Positions 1 through 7,951 of a stretch of DNA of 31,752 nucleotides are shown here, in pieces (position 1 is the first letter of the stretch; the number at the start of each line of letters is the position of its first letter). The DNA comes from a virus. The notes under the pieces were generated by a model. The model was given only the letters and a program-made list of their open reading frames with translations, was not told where the DNA came from and ran no database searches. A program made the translations under genes and the position numbers. The stretch lies in the IMG/VR virus record IMGVR_UViG_3300043446_001152, positions 1-31,752 of that record, one strand, 5' to 3'.

Positions 1-123
1 GAACTATTTCCTTGGCCAGAAGTAACTGACCAAAGAGAAATGATGATTCATTCTGATAGTATTCTAACTATTGTAGATCCTAAACCTGAAATTGTTGAAA
101 AGTATCTTGAACTGACTGCATAA
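1..123 (+). CDS. 3' end of an unidentified gene upstream of gp43 (partial)
   Basis: An open frame runs from the window edge to TAA at 121-123, giving the last 40 residues (it includes FPWPEV and ends EKYLELTA). Its stop overlaps the gp43 start as TAATG, so the two are translationally coupled and the gene belongs to the replication operon. In T4, regA sits directly before gene 43, but this tail does not resemble the T4 RegA C-terminus as I recall it, so I give no function. Confidence 0.6.
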   Translation, partial: ELFPWPEVTDQREMMIHSDSILTIVDPKPEIVEKYLELTA

Positions 124-2624
124 TGCGCTTTTATACAAACGTCCAAATGGTCGGGGATCACTTCTTGGTCCGTGGTTATGAAAATGGTAAACATTTCATG
201 ACTCGTGAGAAGTTTTACCCGACTCTTTTTGTCCCTTCAAAAAAGAATACCGAATACAAAACTCTGAATGGCGAATCTGTTGAACCAATTCAACCAGGAA
301 CTGTAAGAGAGTGTAGGGAATTTATTAAAAAATATAATGATGTTCAGGGATTTTCAATTCATGGAAATGACCGATACATCTATCAATACATTTCTGAAAC
401 TTATCCTGAAGATGAAGTTAAGTTTGACATTAATAAAATCAAAGTAACTACAATTGACATTGAGGTTGCATCAGAGAATGGATTCCCTGATGTAGAAAGT
501 GCTGCCGAAGAAGTGTTGCTTATCACGATTCAGGATTATAATACGAAGCAGATTCGTACTTGGGGTCTTGGTAAGTTTAATAATCAGCAGAGTAATGTAA
601 AATATCGTTCTTTTACTAACGAGCACGATTTGTTAAATGACTTTATCAATTGGTGGATGATTGAGGAGAATACTCCAGAAGTCATTACTGGTTGGAATAG
701 TGAACTATATGATATTCCATATTTGGTTCGTCGTATCGATCGTGTTCTTGGTGAAAAACTGATGAAGCGCATGTCTCCATGGGGACTAGTGACTGAAAGT
801 GAAACATTTATCTCTGGGCGTAAGCATATTTGCTATGATATTGGTGGAATCAGTCAACTTGACTATCTGAATCTTTATAAGAAATTTACTTATAAGGCAC
901 AGGAATCTTATCGCCTTGACCATATTGCCAATGTTGAACTTGGGTCAAAAAAACTAGACCACTCTGAGTTTGATACTTTCAAAGATTTCTATACCAAAGG
1001 ATGGCAGAAGTTTGTAGAATATAACATCATTGACGTGGAACTTGTTGACCGATTGGAAGACAAGATGAAACTAATTGAACTTGCTTTGACTATGGCATAT
1101 GATGCTAAGGCAAACTATGCTGATGTATTTTCTCAAGTTCGGATGTGGGATACGATTATCTACAACTATCTGAAAAAAAGGAATATTGTGATTCCTCCAA
1201 ATGTGAGGTCTGATAAGGATTCAAAGTATGCTGGTGCTTATGTAAAAGAACCGATTCCTGGTGTTTATGATTGGGTAGTGAACTTTGACCTTAACAGTCT
1301 ATATCCGCATCTGATTATGCAATACAATATTTCACCAGAAACACTTTTGGAAGAGAGGCACCCTTCTGTAACTGTAGATAAAATTCTTAATCAAGAAATC
1401 AATTTTGAAATGTATAAGGATTATGCAGTTTGTGCAAATGGTGCAATGTATCGTAAAGATGTTCGCGGATTTCTTCCAGAATTGATGGAAAAGATTTACG
1501 AAGATCGTACCGTCTACAAGAAGAAGATGCTTGCCGCAAAACAAGAATATGAGAAGAAAAAGACAAAAGAACTGGAAAAGGAAATTGCAAGGTGTAACAA
1601 CATTCAAATGGCAAGGAAGATTCAACTTAATAGTGCTTATGGTGCTATTGGCAATCAGTACTTCCGTTATTTTAAACTAGCAAATGCTGAGGCAATTACT
1701 CTTTCTGGTCAAGTTTCAATTCGTTGGATTGAAGATAAAATTAACAAGTACCTAAACAAAATTCTTAAGACAAATGATGTTGACTATGTTATTGCTTCGG
1801 ATACTGATTCTATCTACCTTAATATGGGTCCTTTGGTTGAAACTGTATACAAGGGAAGAGAGAAAACTACTGAAGGCGTTGTTTCGTTCCTTGATAAGGT
1901 CGCTAAGGTGGAACTTGAAAAACATATTGAAAGTTGCTACCAAGAACTGGCGGACTATGTAAATGCCTATGACCAGAAGATGCAGATGAAGCGGGAGAAT
2001 ATTGCCGATCGTGGAATCTGGACTGCTAAGAAGCGATACATTCTAAATGTTTGGGATAGTGAGGGTGTTCGTTACGAAGAACCCAAACTCAAAATGATGG
2101 GTATTGAGGCAGTTAAATCTTCCACTCCAGCACCTTGTCGTCAGATGATTAAGGATGGTCTGAAACTGATGATGAGTGGAACTGAAGAGCAGGTAATTGA
2201 GTTTATTGATAAGTGTCGTTCTGAATTCAAAAAACTTCCTCCAGAACAGATTGCATTCCCAAGAACTGCTTCTGATGTTCGGAAATATTATTCTTCATCA
2301 AACATTTATGCTCCCAAAACTCCAATTCATATTCGTGGAGCACTTCTTTTCAATTATTATATTAAGAATAAAAATCTTACTAATAAGTATTCTCTCATTG
2401 GTAATGGAGAGAAAGTCAAGTTTATTTTCTTGAAAAAACCAAACATTATTCAAGAGAATGTGATTTCTTTTATTCAAGATTTCCCTAAGGAACTTGGTCT
2501 TGACAAATACATAGACTATGACTTACAATTTGAAAAGAGTTTTGTAGACCCACTTAAATCAATCTTAGATGCAATTGGGTGGAATGTGGAAAAAACTGTA
2601 AACCTTGAATTATTTTTTGCCTAA
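123..2624 (+). CDS. 43: DNA polymerase, T4 gp43-like (family B)
   Basis: Replicative family B polymerase with 3'-5' proofreading exonuclease. The Exo I motif TIDIE lies near residue 112. Polymerase motif A DLNSLYP is at 389-395, motif B begins at S504 (SAYGAIGNQ), motif C SDTDS is at 559-563 with both metal-binding Asp residues (D560, D562), and KKRY is at 636-639. At 833 aa it is somewhat shorter than T4 gp43 (898 aa), as is common in cyanophages. It starts at an ATG overlapping the upstream stop and its own stop overlaps the next gene (TAATG), placing it in a tightly coupled operon with uvsX and gp41. No intein or intron interrupts it. Confidence 0.97.
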   Translation: MRFYTNVQMVGDHFLVRGYENGKHFMTREKFYPTLFVPSKKNTEYKTLNGESVEPIQPGTVRECREFIKKYNDVQGFSIHGNDRYIYQYISETYPEDEVKFDINKIKVTTIDIEVASENGFPDVESAAEEVLLITIQDYNTKQIRTWGLGKFNNQQSNVKYRSFTNEHDLLNDFINWWMIEENTPEVITGWNSELYDIPYLVRRIDRVLGEKLMKRMSPWGLVTESETFISGRKHICYDIGGISQLDYLNLYKKFTYKAQESYRLDHIANVELGSKKLDHSEFDTFKDFYTKGWQKFVEYNIIDVELVDRLEDKMKLIELALTMAYDAKANYADVFSQVRMWDTIIYNYLKKRNIVIPPNVRSDKDSKYAGAYVKEPIPGVYDWVVNFDLNSLYPHLIMQYNISPETLLEERHPSVTVDKILNQEINFEMYKDYAVCANGAMYRKDVRGFLPELMEKIYEDRTVYKKKMLAAKQEYEKKKTKELEKEIARCNNIQMARKIQLNSAYGAIGNQYFRYFKLANAEAITLSGQVSIRWIEDKINKYLNKILKTNDVDYVIASDTDSIYLNMGPLVETVYKGREKTTEGVVSFLDKVAKVELEKHIESCYQELADYVNAYDQKMQMKRENIADRGIWTAKKRYILNVWDSEGVRYEEPKLKMMGIEAVKSSTPAPCRQMIKDGLKLMMSGTEEQVIEFIDKCRSEFKKLPPEQIAFPRTASDVRKYYSSSNIYAPKTPIHIRGALLFNYYIKNKNLTNKYSLIGNGEKVKFIFLKKPNIIQENVISFIQDFPKELGLDKYIDYDLQFEKSFVDPLKSILDAIGWNVEKTVNLELFFA

Positions 2625-2788
2625 TGGATTTGCCTATTAATGATAAAGAACTTGATACTATTGTAAAAGCACTTGGATTTGGTGGTGATGGTGCTCTTTA
2701 CCATAAACTTAAACTTGTAAAAGAACTTAAAGAACAAGGTTTACCTTATAAAAAAATACTTCGTGAAGAATATGGGATGGTATGCTGA
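2624..2788 (+). CDS. 54-aa hypothetical protein between gp43 and uvsX
   Basis: Short frame starting at the ATG that overlaps the gp43 stop (TAATG at 2622-2626) and ending in TGA that overlaps the next ATG (2786-2790). The protein (MDLPINDKEL...) is charged, predicted helical, and has no membrane segment or recognisable motif. Overlapping stop/start signals at both ends are the main evidence that it is real. It may be a small accessory factor of the replication operon, but no function can be assigned. Confidence 0.65.
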   Translation: MDLPINDKELDTIVKALGFGGDGALYHKLKLVKELKEQGLPYKKILREEYGMVC

Positions 2789-2925
2789 TGAAAAATTTAA
2801 TTAAAGTTAAGTATCAATTTAAAGATTATTCTAATTCTACTCTTTTTAAGTTCTTTAAAACTCAAGAAGAAGTAAATTCTTTTAAACTTAAAAATCCAAA
2901 TTATGTTTTTATTGGAGAAAAGTGA
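2788..2925 (+). CDS. 45-aa basic hypothetical protein upstream of uvsX
   Basis: Tiny Lys/Phe-rich frame (starts [11 protein letters not shown], ends YVFIGEK). Its ATG overlaps the previous stop and its TGA (2923-2925) overlaps the uvsX ATG. The unbroken chain of overlapping stop/start signals from gp43 to uvsX supports translation. No domain is recognised. Content is strongly AT-rich, like its neighbours. Confidence 0.6.
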   Translation: MKNLIKVKYQFKDYSNSTLFKFFKTQEEVNSFKLKNPNYVFIGEK

Positions 2926-3929
2926 TGGATTTTCTTAAGGACATTGTAAAAGAAATTGGTGGTGAGTATACACAACTTGCTTCCGATATTGATGAGACTG
3001 AGACTTATGTTGACACGGGTTCGTACATTTTTAATGCACTGGTTTCAGGTAGTATATTTGGTGGTGTATCTGGGAATAAGATTACTGCTATTGCTGGAGA
3101 GTCTTCTACTGGAAAGACTTTTTTCTCTCTCGCCGTGGTTAAGAACTTTCTTGATATTAACCCCAATGGTTATTGCCTCTACTTTGATACTGAGGCTGCC
3201 ATTACAAAGTCACTCTTGGAATCACGCGGCATTGACACATCACGCCTTGTCGTGGTTAATGTTGTCACAGTAGAAGAGTTTCGTGGTAAAGCACTTAAAG
3301 CAGTTGACCTTTACTTAAAAAAACCTGAAGGAGAGCGCAATCCCTGTATGTTTGTGCTAGACTCTTTGGGTATGCTTTCCACGAGTAAGGAGATTAACGA
3401 TGCCCTGAATGATAAAGAAGTTCGGGACATGACCAAATCTCAACTGATTAAAGGTGCATTTCGTATGCTTACCTTAAAATTGGGTCAGGCAAACATTCCA
3501 ATGATTGTAACAAATCATACCTATGATGTCATCGGTGCTTATGTTCCTACTAAGGAGATGGGAGGTGGCAGCGGTCTTAAGTATGCTGCTTCTACCATTA
3601 TTCATCTCTCAAAGAAAAAAGAGAAAGATGGTACAGAAGTCATTGGAAACATTATCAAAGCAAAGACTGCTAAGTCGCGTTTAAGTAGGGAGAACCAAGA
3701 CGTTGAAGTCCGTTTATTTTATGATGAGCGCGGTCTTGATCGCTATTATGGTCTTCTGGAACTCGGGGAACTCGGCGGACTCTGGAAAAATGTTGCGGGT
3801 CGTTATGAGATGGATGGTAAGAAACTCTATGCAAAAGAGATTCTTAAAAATCCAGAAAAATATTTCACTGAAGAAGTAATGCAAAAATTAGATGTGATTG
3901 CTAAAGGTGAATTTAGTTATGGGACATGA
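2925..3929 (+). CDS. uvsX: UvsX RecA-like recombinase
   Basis: Strand-exchange ATPase that loads on ssDNA for recombination-dependent replication and repair. The Walker A motif GESSTGKT is at residues 58-65. Walker B (FVLDSLG) has its Asp near residue 146. The [10 protein letters not shown] stretch fits the DNA-binding loop region of RecA-type proteins. At 334 aa it is shorter than T4 UvsX (about 390 aa) but matches cyanophage versions. A GTG lies one codon upstream (2922), but the ATG at 2925 overlaps the previous TGA and is the better start. The end overlaps the following gene by 4 nt (ATGA). Confidence 0.95.
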   Translation: MDFLKDIVKEIGGEYTQLASDIDETETYVDTGSYIFNALVSGSIFGGVSGNKITAIAGESSTGKTFFSLAVVKNFLDINPNGYCLYFDTEAAITKSLLESRGIDTSRLVVVNVVTVEEFRGKALKAVDLYLKKPEGERNPCMFVLDSLGMLSTSKEINDALNDKEVRDMTKSQLIKGAFRMLTLKLGQANIPMIVTNHTYDVIGAYVPTKEMGGGSGLKYAASTIIHLSKKKEKDGTEVIGNIIKAKTAKSRLSRENQDVEVRLFYDERGLDRYYGLLELGELGGLWKNVAGRYEMDGKKLYAKEILKNPEKYFTEEVMQKLDVIAKGEFSYGT

Positions 3930-4471
3930 AGAACATTAGAATTATTGAAACTGGTGTTGATGTATCAAAAATCATAGAACAACTTGAGCAATATCCAGAA
4001 GATTGGGGATCTCAAAAAAATATTAAAGATACTGAACAACTTGATTCTAATAAGTATACTGTGACTGTCGATGTTCTCCAATTAATTATGGGTGGTATTA
4101 CCAAAGAAGGTGAATATGTTGGAAATACTGAAATATGTAATAAGACTCCAGCATATGAGCATCATACTGAAGTTCTTAAATTTGTATTTGATAGATTTAA
4201 GAAACTAAGACGATGTGCCTTTTTATCTCTTCCTGTTGGGCAGATAGTTGGAACTCATATTGATGAGGGAACCTACTATCTTACAAAAGATAGATATCAT
4301 CTTTCTATTCAAGGAAAATACGAGTATACTGTTGGTGATGAAGTTGTAATTATTGAACCAGGAACATTTTTTTGGTTTAATAATAAACTTCCACACAAAG
4401 CAGTGAATATTGGTGATGAACCTAGAATTACATTTGTATTTGACATACCTCACCATAAGAAAAATTTGTAG
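3926..4471 (+). CDS. Aspartyl/asparaginyl beta-hydroxylase-like 2OG-Fe(II) oxygenase
   Basis: 181-aa protein with a cupin-like double-stranded beta-helix pattern. Candidate iron ligands are H111 and D113 (GTHIDEG) and H157 ([10 protein letters not shown]), followed ten residues later by R167, the expected 2-oxoglutarate carboxylate contact. This H-x-D...H...R layout fits the aspartyl/asparaginyl hydroxylase fold rather than a prolyl hydroxylase. 2OG oxygenases are common in T4-like cyanophages but their substrates are mostly unknown. It overlaps uvsX by 4 nt and is followed 8 nt later by gp41, so it is co-expressed with the replisome. A role in modifying a replication protein or a host target is only a guess. 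Confidence 0.75.
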   Translation: MKNIRIIETGVDVSKIIEQLEQYPEDWGSQKNIKDTEQLDSNKYTVTVDVLQLIMGGITKEGEYVGNTEICNKTPAYEHHTEVLKFVFDRFKKLRRCAFLSLPVGQIVGTHIDEGTYYLTKDRYHLSIQGKYEYTVGDEVVIIEPGTFFWFNNKLPHKAVNIGDEPRITFVFDIPHHKKNL

Positions 4472-4479
4472 TTAAAATA

Positions 4480-5859
4480 ATGGAACGACTTGAACTTACG
4501 ATTCTCCGAAACCTTGTATACAATGAAGATTATTCCAGAAAAGTTATACCGTTTATACAACCTGAATATTTTGAGCAAAGGTCTGAAAGAGTAGTCTTTG
4601 AGGAAATCGTTCAGTTTATTGTCAAGTATAATTCTGCAATTACCAAAGAGGCACTTGGTATTGAGATTGAAAATAGGACTGATTTAACTGAGACTGATAT
4701 TAAAGATATTCGTGAAATATGCGAAACACTAACTGATTCAGTAGTGGAGAAACAATGGTTGCTAGATACTACTGAGAAGTGGTGTCGTGACCGAGCAATT
4801 TATCTTGCTCTGATGGAATCAATTCATATTGCTGATGGTAATGATGGGAAAAAGAATCGGGATGCAATTCCAAGTATTCTTTCCGATGCCTTAGCAGTAT
4901 CTTTTGATAATAATATTGGGCATGACTATCTTCAGAATTATGAGGAGCGTTATGAATTTTACCATCGCAAAGAAGATAAGATCGAATTTGATCTGGAATA
5001 TTTCAACAAAATCACAAAAGGTGGTCTCCCTAATAAGACTCTCAATATTGCTCTCGCTGGAACGGGAGTCGGCAAATCCCTCTTTATGTGCCATGTTGCT
5101 AGTTCCGCGTTGTTACAAGGTAGGAACGTACTCTACATCACTCTTGAAATGGCGGAAGAGCGAATTGCAGAAAGAATTGACGCAAACCTTCTCAATGTCC
5201 CGATTCAGCAACTGGTTGATTTACCACGCCAAATGTTTGAAACGAAAGTAAATAGTATTGCAAAGAAGACTCAAGGTTCTTTAGTCATTAAAGAATACCC
5301 AACTGCTTCTGCTCATGCTGGTCATTTCAAGGCACTTCTCAATGAACTTGCTCTCAAGAAATCATTTAGACCTGATATTATTTTCGTTGATTACCTTAAT
5401 ATTTGTGCTTCCTCTAGGCATAAGGCAAACAGCTCTATCAATTCTTATTCATATATCAAGTCAATTGCAGAGGAACTTCGCGGTTTGGCAGTGGAATTCA
5501 ATGTTCCCATTGTCTCTGCTACCCAGACTACCCGCAGTGGTTATGGCAACTCTGATGTTGAACTTACTGATACTAGTGAGTCCTTTGGTCTCCCTGCTAC
5601 TGCTGATCTTATGTTTGCCCTTATTAGTACTGAAGAGTTGGAGGGGTTGGGACAGATTATGGTGAAGCAATTAAAGAACCGATATAATGATCCAACAATC
5701 TACAAACGTTTTGTTGTTGGTATTGACCGTGCCAAAATGAGACTGTATGACTGTGAGCAGTCGGCACAGAATGATATACTTGACAGTGGGCAGGAAGAGG
5801 AGTATAATTACGAAGAAAAGAAACCAAAAAAATCATTTGAGGGATTTAAATTTTCATGA
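4480..5859 (+). CDS. 41: Replicative helicase, T4 gp41-like (DnaB family)
   Basis: Hexameric 5'-3' helicase that unwinds the fork and partners the gp61 primase encoded at 13039. An N-terminal alpha-helical region (about residues 1-165) precedes a RecA-like motor. Walker A GTGVGKS is at 194-200, Walker B IIFVDYLN has its Asp at about 304, and an SATQTTRSG motif follows as in DnaB-type helicases. Length 459 aa compares with 475 in T4 gp41. The last codons contain a near-consensus sigma70 promoter (5780-5808) and the stop overlaps mazG (ATGA). Confidence 0.95.
   Translation: MERLELTILRNLVYNEDYSRKVIPFIQPEYFEQRSERVVFEEIVQFIVKYNSAITKEALGIEIENRTDLTETDIKDIREICETLTDSVVEKQWLLDTTEKWCRDRAIYLALMESIHIADGNDGKKNRDAIPSILSDALAVSFDNNIGHDYLQNYEERYEFYHRKEDKIEFDLEYFNKITKGGLPNKTLNIALAGTGVGKSLFMCHVASSALLQGRNVLYITLEMAEERIAERIDANLLNVPIQQLVDLPRQMFETKVNSIAKKTQGSLVIKEYPTASAHAGHFKALLNELALKKSFRPDIIFVDYLNICASSRHKANSSINSYSYIKSIAEELRGLAVEFNVPIVSATQTTRSGYGNSDVELTDTSESFGLPATADLMFALISTEELEGLGQIMVKQLKNRYNDPTIYKRFVVGIDRAKMRLYDCEQSAQNDILDSGQEEEYNYEEKKPKKSFEGFKFS
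5780..5808 (+). promoter_or_regulatory. Sigma70-type promoter inside the 3' end of gp41
   Basis: TTGACA (5780-5785), a 17-nt spacer and TATAAT (5803-5808): a perfect match to both hexamers. The predicted start near 5815 would serve mazG and the 58-aa gene without reading gp41. Confidence 0.7.
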
Positions 5860-6266
5860 CACAAAAAGTTGATTTTGACAAATACCAAAACTTTGTAGAT
5901 GCCGTAACCTCTGATGCATCCAAAGATTTTCTTGCTCTGTCTGATCGTATGGTTCAGTTAGATGAGAAGGGTGCAAATATTGAACGTCTTCTGACTGCTG
6001 CCGTTGGTATTAATGCTGAAGGTGGTGAGTTTATGGAGATTGTGAAGAAAATGGTTTTTCAGGGTAAGTCCTGGAATGAAGAAACCCGCACTCATTTGAT
6101 TAAGGAACTTGGTGATACTATGTGGTATGTTGCCCAAGCTTGTATTGCTTTGGAAGTTTCTTTCGATGAGGTTGTTCAGACCAATATTGATAAACTGATG
6201 AAGCGTTATCCTGACGGTTTCTTTGATGTCTATTATAGTGAAAATCGTGAAGAGGGAGACATCTGA
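5856..6266 (+). CDS. mazG: MazG nucleotide pyrophosphohydrolase
   Basis: All-alpha NTP pyrophosphohydrolase. The metal-binding residues typical of MazG are visible: E55, E58 and E61 in AEGGEFMEIVKK, and the ExxD pair E84/D87 in KELGDTMWYV. Length 136 aa fits single-domain phage MazG. In cyanophages this gene was first linked to lowering host (p)ppGpp, and later biochemistry pointed to dGTP/dCTP hydrolysis that would recycle host DNA nucleotides. It overlaps gp41 by 4 nt and is coupled to the next gene through TGATG. It also lies just downstream of the strong promoter inside gp41, so it can be made separately from the helicase. Confidence 0.93.
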   Translation: MTQKVDFDKYQNFVDAVTSDASKDFLALSDRMVQLDEKGANIERLLTAAVGINAEGGEFMEIVKKMVFQGKSWNEETRTHLIKELGDTMWYVAQACIALEVSFDEVVQTNIDKLMKRYPDGFFDVYYSENREEGDI

Positions 6267-6442
6267 TGGTTAAATCTGTATCTGTAAAAATGGATGTTCG
6301 TGCTGCCGCAGCAGTTCGTCAAGTTCTATTTGAAGCACAAAAAGGATACACTTATGATGAATTGAGTGTTCCTCCTCGTATTACTGATATTCGTAATGTG
6401 ATTTCTAATCTTGATAGTGAGATTGAAAAACATAATCTTTGA
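6266..6442 (+). CDS. 58-aa hypothetical protein coupled to mazG
   Basis: Short frame whose ATG overlaps the mazG stop (TGATG at 6264-6268). The protein begins MVKSVSVKMDVRAAA and ends EIEKHNL. It is soluble and probably helical, with no known motif. It is the last gene of the replication operon before the hairpin at 6448-6466. No function can be assigned. Confidence 0.65.
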   Translation: MVKSVSVKMDVRAAAAVRQVLFEAQKGYTYDELSVPPRITDIRNVISNLDSEIEKHNL

Positions 6443-6447
6443 TTTTT

Positions 6448-6466
6448 AACCCTTTCGGGGGTTTTC
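6448..6466 (+). terminator. Small intrinsic terminator after the replication operon
   Basis: AACCC (6448-6452) pairs with GGGTT (6459-6463) around a 6-nt loop and is followed by four T. The stem is short, so termination may be partial, which would let transcripts reach tRNA-Ala one nucleotide downstream. Confidence 0.5.
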
Positions 6467-6539
6467 GGGGAATTAGCTCAGTTGGTAGAGCGCCTGCTTT
6501 GCAAGCAGGATGTCAGCGGTTCGAGTCCGCTATTCTCCA
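6467..6539 (+). tRNA. tRNA-Ala (TGC)
   Basis: Complete cloverleaf: acceptor GGGGAAT/ATTCTCC, D stem GCTC/GAGC, anticodon arm CCTGC-TTTGCAA-GCAGG with TGC at 6500-6502, T arm AGCGG-TTCGAGT-CCGCT. No encoded CCA. It stands apart from the main tRNA block, between the replication operon and the late genes. Confidence 0.95.
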
Positions 6540-6547
6540 TTTTAGAC

Positions 6548-6555
6548 ACTAAATA
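6548..6555 (+). promoter_or_regulatory. Weak late-promoter-like site
   Basis: ACTAAATA lies 19 nt before the ATG at 6574, between tRNA-Ala and the 377-aa gene. It differs from the T4 late consensus TATAAATA at two positions, so the call rests mainly on position. Confidence 0.3.
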
Positions 6556-6573
6556 AAAATAAAATGAAAACAG

Positions 6574-7707
6574 ATGGCGGAAAAAATATCAGCAAATAGG
6601 GGTGACTTATTCGAAGTATTTTTTGCTGCTGCAGTTGCTGCCAGATTTGTAAAAAGAGCAAAAACTAAATCTGCCAAGATTTTACCCACAGTCAGTGGAT
6701 CTGATGTTGATATTGTATTGACTGAGATGATGAAAGGTGGTTACATTAAAAATGTCAATGATGTTGGTAGTGCTGTAATTGATACTGTTTCTGTCTCAGT
6801 ATCTGTTCCAAAAAAAGCACAAGATTTTTTATCTAACAGAGTAAATTGGGTTAAAGTTTCTGATTTAAGAAATGGTGCTATAGCATTTGTAAATTCTCAT
6901 AGTAGACTTAATGCCCAAGCAAGAGGATTATCAATTAACGCTAGACAAGATATTATTAGAGTAACTGCAGCAGGAACTGAAGATCAAAAAGGCACAAAAG
7001 CTGATGTTAAGATTGAAGTAAATTCACCAACAAATCCTGATAAAAAATTTAGAAATATTGATTATTCCCTTAAGGTTGAAGGTGGAGAGCAATTTCACCA
7101 AGTTTCTGGACAAGGATTTGATAAATTTTTAAATATTTTTGGAGAAATGGGATTAGATGTTTCTCCAATTGCTGACAAGTATCAAAATTTTATTGATGAA
7201 TTCTTTGATAAAGAAATATTTACTAAAAAATATACCTCTAGAGATGATGCGAAGGCAACTGGGGGTGGCGAATATCTTAAGAAAGCAGCAAGACTTGTTT
7301 ATACTTATGCTACACAAAAGTTAAATGAAGGATTGGACACTGTAGATAAGACTGGCACCAAAGTAAAATTTGCTGATTATATTATTTACGGTCTTTCTAG
7401 AGATATTAATACTGAACTTGTAAAATTTACAGGAAATGGTAAAGTTAAAACCAGATTAGCAAATAGGGAATTTAGAGATATTCTTGCGAATAGTAGATTT
7501 AATGCTAGAATTAATGCCTCTGGGGATCCAAAAATTGAAATTTATAAGTCAAATTCAGACGGTTCAAAACTAAGTGGAAATACCAATTTGATTATTCAAA
7601 TTCGTTATAAGATGGAAGTGGCAAGTTCAACCACTGCTTCGGGAAAATCTTATAGATTTTATCCAAGAAATTATTTGGAAGCTCAACCTGGAATGTTTCT
7701 AATATGA
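6574..7707 (+). CDS. 377-aa conserved-looking protein, possible PD-(D/E)XK-like fold
   Basis: No family is recognised with confidence. The protein starts MAEKISANRGDLFEV and contains SGSDVDIVL (about residues 41-49), KADVKIEV (about 142-149) and a beta-strand-like IDYSLKVEGGEQFHQ (about 168-182). An Asp-bearing strand followed by a strand ending in SLK, then a Gln-rich helix, resembles restriction-endonuclease-like cores, but the spacing is not decisive. The C-terminus is basic. It could equally be a virion or head-associated protein given its late-gene neighbours. It overlaps the next gene by 4 nt (ATGA). Confidence 0.7.
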   Translation: MAEKISANRGDLFEVFFAAAVAARFVKRAKTKSAKILPTVSGSDVDIVLTEMMKGGYIKNVNDVGSAVIDTVSVSVSVPKKAQDFLSNRVNWVKVSDLRNGAIAFVNSHSRLNAQARGLSINARQDIIRVTAAGTEDQKGTKADVKIEVNSPTNPDKKFRNIDYSLKVEGGEQFHQVSGQGFDKFLNIFGEMGLDVSPIADKYQNFIDEFFDKEIFTKKYTSRDDAKATGGGEYLKKAARLVYTYATQKLNEGLDTVDKTGTKVKFADYIIYGLSRDINTELVKFTGNGKVKTRLANREFRDILANSRFNARINASGDPKIEIYKSNSDGSKLSGNTNLIIQIRYKMEVASSTTASGKSYRFYPRNYLEAQPGMFLI

Positions 7708-7949
7708 AAGAACTCCAATTATTTCTTAATAATGTTCTTGATGTTTTTACCACTAAGAAGTCAAGACCAAAAGATGTTTTCAATGATTTTATCAAGTATT
7801 TTTACTTTACACTTGACAAGGAAATCAAAGATAATAAATCAGATTTATTAAAGAATAAATATATTAAGATTAGGAAGAATGGTCTTAACTATATTATTGC
7901 AAATGAAAAGTCAATAATGTTGAGCATTCATAATAGAATCAAAAAATAA
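7704..7949 (+). CDS. 81-aa Lys-rich hypothetical protein
   Basis: Starts at the ATG overlapping the previous stop (7704-7707) and ends 2 nt before the next ATG, so it is the middle gene of a three-gene unit. Highly charged (many Lys/Asp), predicted helical, no membrane span, no motif recognised. Its tight linkage to the 377-aa gene suggests a partner or accessory role, by context only. Confidence 0.65.
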   Translation: MKELQLFLNNVLDVFTTKKSRPKDVFNDFIKYFYFTLDKEIKDNKSDLLKNKYIKIRKNGLNYIIANEKSIMLSIHNRIKK

Positions 7950-7951
7950 GA

